A stretch of DNA of 64,000 bases from positions 49,811 to 113,810 of the forward strand of contig JAUXPP010000167.1 in NCBI GenBank assembly GCA_030683705.1, given 5' to 3'. Numbering within the stretch: position 1 is the stretch's first letter; each line of letters opens with the position of its first letter. This DNA comes from Polaromonas sp. (GTDB lineage Bacteria; Pseudomonadota; Gammaproteobacteria; Burkholderiales; Burkholderiaceae_C). The notes below the pieces were generated by a model, which had not been told where the DNA came from, searched no databases, and saw nothing but the letters and a program-made list of their open reading frames with translations. Shown here in pieces: positions 55,140 to 62,164 of the stretch. Position numbers and translations under genes: made by a program.

Positions 55140-57236
55140 ATGACAACATCAATCGGCATCTCCCCTAGTGTCAGTTTCGTGAAAGCTTCAAATCAGGTGC
55201 GCGGCGCCTGCCCGCACGACTGCCCGGACACCTGCGCACTGCTGACGACGGTGGACAAGGGTGTGGCCGTCAAGGTGCAGGGCAACCCCGAACATCCGCA
55301 GACCGGCGGCGTGCTCTGCACCAAGGTCTCGCGCTACACCGAACGCAGCTACCACCCGGAGCGCATCCTGCAACCGCTCAAGCGGGGGGGGCCCAAAGGT
55401 TCTGGCCGATTCGAGCCGGTCAGCTGGGAAAGCGCGCTGGACCAGATCGCGGCACGCCTGACCAGCATCGCCGCGCGCAATCCCGAAGCCATCGCGCCCT
55501 ACAGTTATGCCGGCACCATGGGCCTGGTGCAGGCCGAAGGCATGGCCGCGCGCTTTTTCAACAAGCTGGGCGCCTCGCTGCTGGAGCGCACCATCTGCTC
55601 GGCCGCCGGCACCGAGGCCCTGACGCAGACCCTGGGCGGCAAGGTCGGCATGAAGGTCGAATTTTTCGCGGAGTCAAAACTCATCATCATCTGGGGCAGC
55701 AACTCGATCGCCAGCAACCTGCATTTCTGGCGCCATGTGCAGGAAGCCAAGCGCCAGGGCGCACGCATCGTCTGCATCGACCCACGCAAGACCGAAACCG
55801 CCGACAAGTGCCACGAACACATCGCGTTGCGGCCCGGCACCGACGCCGCGCTGGCGCTGGCGCTGATGCACGAGCTGATCGTCCATGACTGGCTGGACCA
55901 CGACTACATCGCCCAACACACCGTCGGCTGGGACCAGCTCAAGGCGCGCGCCCTGCTCTGGCCGCCCGCACGCGCCGCCGAGGTCTGCGGTGTGCCGGTG
56001 GCACAGATCACCGCGCTGGCACGCGACTACGGCACGACTCAACCGGCAGCGATCCGCCTGAACTACGGCATGCAGCGGGTGCGCGGCGGCGGCAATGCGG
56101 CGCGCGCCATCGCCTGCCTGCCGGCGCTCACCGGCGCCTGGCGGCAGCGCGCCGGCGGCCTGCTGCTGTCGAGCTCGGGCATGTTCCCGATCAACCGGGC
56201 CGCCCTGCAGCGCCCCGACCTCCTGGCCGGGCGCTGGCCGCGCACCCTCAACATGAGCACCATCGGCAACGACCTGCTGCGGGACAGTTCACCGGACTTC
56301 GGCCCCAGGATAGAAGCGCTGATCGTCTACAACAGCAACCCGGTGGCGGTCGCGCCCGAGTCCGGCAAAGTGGTGCAGGGCTTCGAGCGCGAGGATTTGT
56401 TCACCGTGGTGCTGGAGCATTTCCAGACCGACACCGCCGATTACGCCGACTTCATCCTGCCCGCCACCACCCAGCTCGAACACTGGGACATCCATGCCTC
56501 TTATGGCCACACCGACGTGTTGCTGAACCGGCCGGCGATTGCACCGGTGGGCGAGGCGCGGCCCAACAGCGCGATCTTCCGCGCGCTGGCCGCGCGTATG
56601 GGTTTCACCGAGCCCTGCTTCCAGGACGACGACGAAACCCTGTGCCGCGCGGCTTTCAGCGACCCCGGCGGTGACAAGGTGGATTTCGAAGAGCTGCTGG
56701 CCAAGGGTTTTGCCACCTTGCCGATTCCGGACGCACCGTTTGCCGACGGTGGATTTCCCACGCCCTCGGGCAAGTGCGAGTTTTTCAGTGCGCGGCTGGT
56801 CGCCCAGGGCCTGGACGGCCTGCCCGACCAGCTGGACAACCACGAAACGGCCGGCAGCTCGGCCGAGTTTCCGCTGGCCATGATTTCGCCGCCGGCGCGC
56901 AATTTCCTCAACTCGACCTTTGTCAACGTCAAAAGCCTGCGCGACATCGAAGGCGAACCGCTGCTGGAAATCCACGCCGACGACGCGACCGCGCGCGGCA
57001 TCCCCGACGGCGCGGTGGTGCGCGTCTTCAACCAGCGCGGAACCTATCGCTGCAAGGCCGAGATCTCGAAGCGCGCGCGGCCCGGCGTGGTCAACGGCCT
57101 GGGCGTCTGGTGGCGCAAGCTCGGGCTGGACGGCACCAACGTGAACCAGCTCACCAGCCAGCAGCTGACCGACCTGGGGCGCGGCCCGGTGTTTTACGAC
57201 TGCCTGGTGGAAGTGCAACTTGACGAGGCAAGTTAA
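55140..57236 (+). CDS. Molybdopterin oxidoreductase
   Basis: The 698-residue protein has the [4Fe-4S] motif at the N-terminus with Cys24, Cys28, Cys32 and Cys60 (CPHDCPDTC and GGVLCTK). The molybdopterin regions WGSNSIASNLHFW, IDPRKTETADKCHEH and VYNSNPVAVAPE follow, and FILPATTQLEHWDIHASYGH is typical of the BisC-like or anaerobic dehydrogenase group. No twin-arginine signal is seen, so it is probably cytoplasmic. No electron-transfer subunits are adjacent. Its substrate is unknown. Confidence 0.9.
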   Translation: MTTSIGISPSVSFVKASNQVRGACPHDCPDTCALLTTVDKGVAVKVQGNPEHPQTGGVLCTKVSRYTERSYHPERILQPLKRGGPKGSGRFEPVSWESALDQIAARLTSIAARNPEAIAPYSYAGTMGLVQAEGMAARFFNKLGASLLERTICSAAGTEALTQTLGGKVGMKVEFFAESKLIIIWGSNSIASNLHFWRHVQEAKRQGARIVCIDPRKTETADKCHEHIALRPGTDAALALALMHELIVHDWLDHDYIAQHTVGWDQLKARALLWPPARAAEVCGVPVAQITALARDYGTTQPAAIRLNYGMQRVRGGGNAARAIACLPALTGAWRQRAGGLLLSSSGMFPINRAALQRPDLLAGRWPRTLNMSTIGNDLLRDSSPDFGPRIEALIVYNSNPVAVAPESGKVVQGFEREDLFTVVLEHFQTDTADYADFILPATTQLEHWDIHASYGHTDVLLNRPAIAPVGEARPNSAIFRALAARMGFTEPCFQDDDETLCRAAFSDPGGDKVDFEELLAKGFATLPIPDAPFADGGFPTPSGKCEFFSARLVAQGLDGLPDQLDNHETAGSSAEFPLAMISPPARNFLNSTFVNVKSLRDIEGEPLLEIHADDATARGIPDGAVVRVFNQRGTYRCKAEISKRARPGVVNGLGVWWRKLGLDGTNVNQLTSQQLTDLGRGPVFYDCLVEVQLDEAS

Positions 57237-57248
57237 CTCCAACAAGCT

Positions 57249-58328
57249 GTGCGCTTCAAAAAACCCGCCCTCGCCGTCCTCGCCATCGCTGTGCTGGGCG
57301 TGTCCGGCTGCAGCACCATGGCGTATTACTGGCAGTCGGTCAGCGGCCACCTGGAATTGATGAACGCGGCGCGGCCGCTGCCCGAATGGTTGCAGGACAG
57401 CCAGACACCGGAAAAACTCAAGGCCAGACTTGAACTCGCCCAGCGCATACGCCGCTTTGCGGTCAGCGAGCTGCACCTGCCCGACAACGCGAGTTACCAG
57501 CGTTACGCCGATTTGCAGCGCAAGGCGGTGGTCTGGAACGTCACGGCTGCGCCGGCGCTGTCGCTCAAACCCGAGACCTGGTGTTTCCCGGTGGCCGGTT
57601 GTGTCGGCTACCGCGGCTACTTCGATGAACAAGAGGCCCGTGCCGAAGCCGAGCGTCTGCAGGCCAGAGGCCTGGACGTACATGTGTATGGCGTACCCGC
57701 CTATTCGACATTGGGCTGGATGAACTGGGCCGGTGGCGACCCGCTGCTCAGCACTTTTGTCGGCTACCCGGAAGGCGACCTGGCGCGCCTGATTTTTCAT
57801 GAACTGGCGCACCAGGTGCTGTATGTGCAGGACGACACGCCGTTCAACGAGTCTTTTGCCACCGCCGTCGAACGCCTGGGCGTGGCGCGCTGGCTGGCGG
57901 CTTCCGGCTCGGACAAGGCCAGGGCCGACTACGCCGCGCTGGAGCAGCAGCGACTGCAGTTTCGCGCGCTGACACGCGACACACGCCGTGCGCTGACCGA
58001 GATTTATGAATCAAAATCGGCTCCGGCGCCCAGCCGGCAAGCGCAGCTAGCTATGAAAAAAGTAGCAATGGAGAACTTCAGGGCCAGCTACGCCGAACTC
58101 AAAAAAACATGGTCGCCACCGGCCGGCACCATCGCCGCTTATGACCGCTGGGTGGCGCAGGCCAACAACGCCTCCTTCGGCGCGCAGGCCGCCTATGACG
58201 AGCTGGTGCCCGGCTTCGAAGCGCTGTTCGCGCGCAGCGGCGGCAACTGGCCGGTCTTTTATGATGAGGTCCGGCAACTGGCGCGCCAGCCCAAGGCCGA
58301 ACGCCAGAAGATCCTGGCGGCGCGCTGA
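57249..58328 (+). CDS. Membrane-anchored aminopeptidase, lipoprotein
   Basis: The protein of 359 residues has a lipobox at the end of its signal (VLGVSGCS, Cys21), so it is anchored in the membrane. It carries LIFHELAHQVLYVQDDTPFN, a HExxH metal site, with ESFATAVE providing the third Glu; this matches the predicted aminopeptidase family of Proteobacteria. The start is GTG. The segment around residues 255-274 (SKSAPAPSRQAQLAMKKVA) is encoded by a copy of the window's short repeat, inserted in frame, and it precedes a conserved FRASYAELKK. The protein reads through without a stop. Confidence 0.87.
   Translation: MRFKKPALAVLAIAVLGVSGCSTMAYYWQSVSGHLELMNAARPLPEWLQDSQTPEKLKARLELAQRIRRFAVSELHLPDNASYQRYADLQRKAVVWNVTAAPALSLKPETWCFPVAGCVGYRGYFDEQEARAEAERLQARGLDVHVYGVPAYSTLGWMNWAGGDPLLSTFVGYPEGDLARLIFHELAHQVLYVQDDTPFNESFATAVERLGVARWLAASGSDKARADYAALEQQRLQFRALTRDTRRALTEIYESKSAPAPSRQAQLAMKKVAMENFRASYAELKKTWSPPAGTIAAYDRWVAQANNASFGAQAAYDELVPGFEALFARSGGNWPVFYDEVRQLARQPKAERQKILAAR
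58011..58067 (-). repeat. Short repeat, copy 4, inside the aminopeptidase gene
   Basis: This copy (about 57 bp) begins TCAAAATCGGCTCCGGCGCCC and ends AGCTATGAAAAAAGTAGCA. It aligns with the intergenic copies and lies in frame inside the 57249-58328 coding sequence, adding about 19 codons. See the findings. Confidence 0.75.
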
Positions 58329-58350
58329 AGACATACACGGAGACACACAC

Positions 58351-58695
58351 ATGGCAGAGATCCACATCGAACGCAAACACAGCCTGGGCCTGCCCGAGGC
58401 GCGCAAGGTCGCCTTCCAGTGGGCCGAGATGGCCGAGGAAAAGTTCGACATGGAGTGCACCTACGAAGAGGGCACCACCGAAGACCTGGTGAGCTTCACC
58501 CGCTCGGGCGTCAGCGGCGAACTCAAGGTCACCGCCGACCTGCTGGCGCTGGACGCCAAGCTCGGCTTTCTGCTCGGCGCGTTCAAGGACAAGATAGAGG
58601 GCGAGATAGTGAAAAACCTCGACACCCTTCTGGCCAAAAAGTCGGCGGCCGCCAAAAAAGAGCCGGCGGCCAAAAAGAAACCCGCCGCCAAATGA
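58351..58695 (+). CDS. PHA-system protein (granule-region family)
   Basis: This small 114-residue protein matches the polyhydroxyalkanoic-acid system family (IHIERKHSLGLPEARKVAFQ at the N-terminus, GELKVTADLLALDAKLG near residue 54), with a lysine/alanine-rich tail. GGAG lies before the ATG. It overlaps the following CoA transferase by four bases (ATGA). It probably helps granule organisation; biochemical activity is unknown. Confidence 0.85.
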   Translation: MAEIHIERKHSLGLPEARKVAFQWAEMAEEKFDMECTYEEGTTEDLVSFTRSGVSGELKVTADLLALDAKLGFLLGAFKDKIEGEIVKNLDTLLAKKSAAAKKEPAAKKKPAAK

Positions 58696-59897
58696 CCATC
58701 GCGGCCCCCACCGGCCCGCTGGCGGGCCTCAAGGTGGTGGAGCTGGGCCAGCTCATCGCTGGACCCTTTGCCGCCAAGACGCTGGGCGACTTCGGCGCCG
58801 ACGTCATCAAGATCGAAGCACCCCGCACCGGAGACCCGCTGCGCCAATGGCGGCTGCTGAAAGACGGCACCTCGGTCTGGTGGCAGGTGCAGTCGCGCAA
58901 CAAACGCTCGGTGACACTCGACCTGCGCCAACTCGAGGCGCAAGAGATCGTGCGCAAGCTCGCACAGGACGCCGACGTGCTGATCGAGAACTTCCGGCCC
59001 GGCGCCATGGAAGGCTGGGGCCTGGGGCCGGACGACCTGCTCAAGCTCAACCCGCGCCTCATCATGCTGCGCATCAGCGGCTACGGCCAGACCGGCCCTT
59101 ACCGCGACCGGCCCGGTTTTGGCGTGGTCGCCGAAGCCATGAGCGGCCTGCGGCACCTGAGCGGCGAGCCCGGCCGCGTGCCGGTGCGCGTCGGTGTCAG
59201 CATAGGCGACACCCTGGCTGCGCTGCACGGCGTGATCGGCATCCTGATGGCGCTGCAGCACCGCCATGTATCCGGCAAAGGCCAGGTCATCGATGTGGCG
59301 CTGTACGAAGCCGTCTTCAACTGCATGGAAAGCCTGCTGCCCGAATACAGCGCTTTCGGCGCCGTGCGTGGCCCGGCCGGCAGCGCCCTGCCCGGCATCG
59401 CGCCCAGCAACGCCTACCTGTGCGGTGACGGTGGCTACGCACTGATTGCCGGCAATGGCGACAGCATCTTCAAACGGCTGATGCTGTGCATCAAACGGCC
59501 TGACCTGGCCGCCGATCCCGCGCTGGCCGACAACACCGGCCGCGTCGCACGTGTGCAGGAGATCGACACCGCGATCGGCCAGTGGACGGCCAGCCTGACG
59601 GTGGACCAGGTGCTGGCCGCGCTGGAGACCGCCGACGTGCCCGCCGGGAAAATTTACACCGTCGCCGACATCGCCGCCGACCCGCACTACGCTGCACGCG
59701 GCATGTTGCAAAAAGTGCAGATGGACGACGGCTCCGAACTCGCCGTGCCCGGTTTTATTCCCAAACTCTCAGCCACCCCCGGCAGCCAGCGCCGCAACGC
59801 CCCCGCCCTGGGCCAGGACACCGATGTCGTGCTGCGCGAGGTCGGGTTGACGGAGGCGCAGATAGCTACGTTGCGGGAGCGTGGGGTGGTGGGGTAA
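58692..59897 (+). CDS. Class III CoA transferase (CaiB/BaiF family)
   Basis: The 401-residue protein has GLKVVELGQLIAGPFAAKTLG at the start, IKIEAPRTGDPLRQW, and the catalytic Asp in RPGFGVVAEAMSGL-adjacent sequence (YRDRPGFGVVAEAMSG), all family blocks. It moves CoA between organic acids such as a dicarboxylate and an acyl donor. It overlaps the upstream PHA-system gene. Substrates are not predictable. Confidence 0.9.
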   Translation: MTIAAPTGPLAGLKVVELGQLIAGPFAAKTLGDFGADVIKIEAPRTGDPLRQWRLLKDGTSVWWQVQSRNKRSVTLDLRQLEAQEIVRKLAQDADVLIENFRPGAMEGWGLGPDDLLKLNPRLIMLRISGYGQTGPYRDRPGFGVVAEAMSGLRHLSGEPGRVPVRVGVSIGDTLAALHGVIGILMALQHRHVSGKGQVIDVALYEAVFNCMESLLPEYSAFGAVRGPAGSALPGIAPSNAYLCGDGGYALIAGNGDSIFKRLMLCIKRPDLAADPALADNTGRVARVQEIDTAIGQWTASLTVDQVLAALETADVPAGKIYTVADIAADPHYAARGMLQKVQMDDGSELAVPGFIPKLSATPGSQRRNAPALGQDTDVVLREVGLTEAQIATLRERGVVG

Positions 59898-59906
59898 GCG
59901 GCGGAA

Positions 59907-59965
59907 TGCTATTTTATTGATAGCTGGTGGCGCTTGCGGGATATGGGCGGGAGGCCGATTTGGCT
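59907..59965 (+). repeat. Short intergenic repeat, copy 5
   Basis: This copy runs TGCTATTTTATTGATAGC through TGGTGGCGCTTGCGG and GGGAGGCCGATTTGGC, in the same orientation as copy 2. It lies ten bases past the CoA transferase stop. Confidence 0.85.
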
Positions 59966-60002
59966 ACAAGGCCCTGCCGCTCCTGGAATCATGCGGTGTG
60001 CG

Positions 60003-60138
60003 GTTTAACTACAGGACAGGGAGCATCCATGCATAAAAACTTCTGGTGCGACAAGGACTTGGCGGCAAATGCGCGGGCCGGCTCATACCGCAGAGGCAAA
60101 GTTATTCCGCAGCCTGCGCGGCTTACATTACGTTAAAG
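60003..60138 (+). other. Possible attC-like site upstream of the small membrane gene
   Basis: GTTTAAC at 60003-60009 and GTTAAAG at 60132-60138 are nearly complementary end boxes, and GCGGCTTACATTACGTTAAAG resembles the right half of aadA-type attC sites. The interior arms do not pair well, so this is only a candidate. A small gene starts four bases after the right box. Confidence 0.35.
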
Positions 60139-60141
60139 CTC

Positions 60142-60414
60142 ATGGGACCACTGGGTTTTCTCGCGCTGGCTGTCTTCTTCGGATACCTAGCGTTTGACGC
60201 GCGCCAATTTCAGCGAACCTCGCGTCATCGAGTGTGGGCCGTTCCGCCTGACTCTGGTCGTGCAGTGGGCGTTGACCCTTTGTCGCTGTCCTCTCAGGCG
60301 GGGGCGCAAGCGAACAAGTACACGGCAATCGGAGGCATCCCAGGCTTGTATTGGGTGTTTGTCGTCTTATCGTTAGGTTGCCTTGGTGTGGCACTTTGGA
60401 AATGGCTGGGGTAG
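60142..60414 (+). CDS. Small two-helix membrane protein, cassette-like
   Basis: This 90-residue protein has a hydrophobic helix at its start (PLGFLALAVFFGYLAFDA) and a second at its end (GLYWVFVVLSLGCLGVALW). The middle is polar and contains no motif I recognise. The ATG at 60142 lies only four bases after a candidate attC right box, the spacing seen for integron cassette genes. Function is unknown. A longer frame upstream (60046) is unlikely. Confidence 0.55.
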   Translation: MGPLGFLALAVFFGYLAFDARQFQRTSRHRVWAVPPDSGRAVGVDPLSLSSQAGAQANKYTAIGGIPGLYWVFVVLSLGCLGVALWKWLG

Positions 60415-60431
60415 TACGTGACGCAAATGAG

Positions 60432-60521
60432 CTTTAACAGCTTCTTCGACACGGACGCACAGTTGCGCCCGTCCGCTTCGCGCACTCGCCTCTTGTGCGC
60501 CGGTCAAGTCGAGCGTTAGGT
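60432..60521 (+). other. attC-like recombination site
   Basis: Left arm 60432-60461 begins CTTTAACAGCTTCTTCGAC and the right arm 60492-60521 ends GTCAAGTCGAGCGTTAGGT. The arms pair almost fully, with unpaired extra bases on one side, as in integron attC sites. The right box GTTAGGT fits GTTRRRY. It lies just past the stop of the small membrane gene and just before the next ORF, where an attC should be. Confidence 0.7.
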
Positions 60522-60589
60522 GTTATGTAGTCAGCCCCCCATCCAACATGCGCTTGCCCATTCCTCCCGAGCGGCCCCACGCAGGCCCC

Positions 60590-61180
60590 ATGAAACCCGT
60601 GGCTTCCGCGACGACGACCCAGGCCATCCTGCCCAGCGGCCAGCTGGAGCTCACGATCACGCACGACACCGTGCGCAACGTCACCCCGGCCATGCTGTGC
60701 TGGTGGTTCGAGAACCTCGGCGAGACCATGGCGTATCAAGGACAAACCTGGCCGCGTTACCTGCTGTGGCATCCCCGCGACCACATCCACTGGGAGCTGG
60801 CCGAAAAGTCACCCAGCGGTGGCAACGGACAAGGCGCACACTTCCGCATCGTCGAAGCCTTCGCCGCCAATCCTGCGTACTACGTGGACTCGACAGAGTG
60901 GGTCGAAAAACTCGATGACGAGGGCATCGCGCTGGTGCGGCGCATCGCCGGCGTGGAGGTGTTCCGGCTGGAGCATCGTTTTGGGCAGGCAGCGGGCGGC
61001 GCGAGCTACCGGTCCCGCATGACGGTAGGCGTGGCGTCTGGCCTGGCGCGGCTACCCTTCAACCACTTCGTCCGGCCCAAGGTGTTTTCAGATGCGATGG
61101 GTACGGCCTGGCTCACCCACAACGTCGAGGAAGTCAGCATGCTCGAGAACATTCTTCCCGCGTTGTATGCGGCGCGGTGA
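60590..61180 (+). CDS. DAPG-hydrolase (PhlG)-like protein
   Basis: This 196-residue protein includes CWWFENLGETMAYQG and RYLLWHPRDHIHWEL, in which the His pattern resembles the metal site of the PhlG family that splits 2,4-diacetylphloroglucinol. I use the ATG at 60590, with AGG upstream; a longer reading begins at 60548. The chain is shorter than PhlG, so it may have another substrate. It follows an attC-like site, so it may have been captured as a cassette. Confidence 0.5.
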   Translation: MKPVASATTTQAILPSGQLELTITHDTVRNVTPAMLCWWFENLGETMAYQGQTWPRYLLWHPRDHIHWELAEKSPSGGNGQGAHFRIVEAFAANPAYYVDSTEWVEKLDDEGIALVRRIAGVEVFRLEHRFGQAAGGASYRSRMTVGVASGLARLPFNHFVRPKVFSDAMGTAWLTHNVEEVSMLENILPALYAAR

Positions 61181-61188
61181 GATCCGGA

Positions 61189-61246
61189 GCGATAACCGAA
61201 CAAACGTGGGCCAGCGCCGACGCCTTGTGCAACTGTCAAGTTGAAC
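61189..61246 (+). other. Possible decayed attC-like site
   Basis: The right part CTTGTGCAACTGTCAAGTTGAAC strongly resembles the right arm of the 60432-60521 site, and ends in GTTGAAC, which fits GTTRRRY. The left box is weaker (GATAACCGAAC). It begins nine bases after the previous stop. Confidence 0.4.
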
Positions 61247-61261
61247 GCCACAACGACTGCC

Positions 61262-61636
61262 ATGCTCATTCGTTTCACGGTTCTCGCCAATGACCCGGAC
61301 TCTGGCCGGGCCAGCGGCGTGTTTGTCGCTGCGCACACGCTCCGAGACGAGGGAGATCTGTCGGTTGACGAGCATCGCGAGCTTCGGCTTGCGTTGTCCT
61401 GGTTCAACGAAAATCTAAGTGTTCCCGCGGTCCTCAAGCGCATCGAGCACCGGCGCGCCATCTCCTGGTTCAAGCCAGCGGCTGCTGTAGCCATTCAGCG
61501 CATGTGGCAACTTAAGGGATTGCTTGATGTCCATGGCTACCATGTAGAGGTGCTTCGGACCACGGACCCGGGCAATATTGTTTATGAGGACGACTGGCAA
61601 GTCGTTGCCAAGCCCCACAAAGGGCAACGCTTCTGA
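61262..61636 (+). CDS. Hypothetical protein, cassette-like
   Basis: This 124-residue frame starts at the ATG at 61262 (MLIRFTVLANDPDSGRASGV) just after the decayed attC-like site. The C-terminus is HVEVLRTTDPGNIVYEDDWQ. I recognise no domain. The composition resembles a soluble cytoplasmic protein. Its position and size fit an integron cassette gene. Confidence 0.5.
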   Translation: MLIRFTVLANDPDSGRASGVFVAAHTLRDEGDLSVDEHRELRLALSWFNENLSVPAVLKRIEHRRAISWFKPAAAVAIQRMWQLKGLLDVHGYHVEVLRTTDPGNIVYEDDWQVVAKPHKGQRF

Positions 61637-61709
61637 GTTGATTACACCTGTCAGCCGCGCGGGCGACAGTCGGCTCACAACAAGCGGGCCGAGCGCCGCG
61701 CGGAACCGA

Positions 61710-61964
61710 TCAGCTCAGCGACTCGATCAAATCAATATACTGCTGCATCGCATCTTCCTGCGAGGTGCCCTTGAGCTTGTTCCAGGCGTCCCATTTGGCG
61801 CGCGCCACCATGTCGCTGAAGCCGGGCTTTTTGTCGTTGTTGTCGCCGCTGCTGCCCTGTTTGTACAGCGCGTAGATCTGCAGCAGGGTCGCGTTGTCGG
61901 GACGCTCGCTCAGGTTCTTGGAATCGGCCATGGCCTTGTCGAAAGCGGCTTTGAGGTCTGACAT
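61710..61964 (-). CDS. Acyl-CoA-binding protein
   Basis: The 84-residue protein is a complete ACBP. It has LLQIYALYKQGSSGDN, then PGFSDMVARAKWDAWNKLKG, which carry the acyl-CoA contact Tyr, Lys and Trp. It holds long-chain acyl-CoA in a soluble form. It starts at 61964, divergent from the wax ester synthase gene, so acyl-CoA supply and wax synthesis may share regulation. Bacterial ACBPs are not common, so this pairing is notable. Confidence 0.93.
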   Translation of the reverse strand: MSDLKAAFDKAMADSKNLSERPDNATLLQIYALYKQGSSGDNNDKKPGFSDMVARAKWDAWNKLKGTSQEDAMQQYIDLIESLS

Positions 61965-62083
61965 GAAGGTGCTCCGTGGTGGATGGAACCCCATGAATTG
62001 GGGTAACTGCCCGGTATCTTAGCCACACCGTTACCCGCAGAATAGACCTTTGCCCCCACGCTTGTCACTGCGTGTACTGCGCT

Positions 62084-62105
62084 GCCCCCCGAGGGGGCGC
62101 ATTTT
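62084..62105 (+). terminator. Terminator-like hairpin upstream of wax ester synthase
   Basis: The stem GCCCCC/GGGGGC with a three-base loop at 62084-62098 is followed by GC and a run of five T. It lies in the 200-bp divergent gap between the ACBP and wax synthase genes, where a terminator is unexpected. It may belong to a common Comamonadaceae repeat, or act as an attenuator. Confidence 0.45.
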
Positions 62106-62164
62106 TCTTGGGGCGGCCCTGCGAAAAATGGCCTCGGCGCCTTTGATTTTTATCTGGAGTTTTC

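Noticed and set aside
56289..57812. 507-codon minus-strand frame opposite the molybdopterin gene
   Set aside because: It lies over conserved motifs of the plus-strand gene and has no recognisable domain; high GC makes long antisense frames common.
59898..61700. Prophage or insertion sequence remnant
   Set aside because: No integrase, transposase or phage gene is seen; the attC-like arms explain the segment better.
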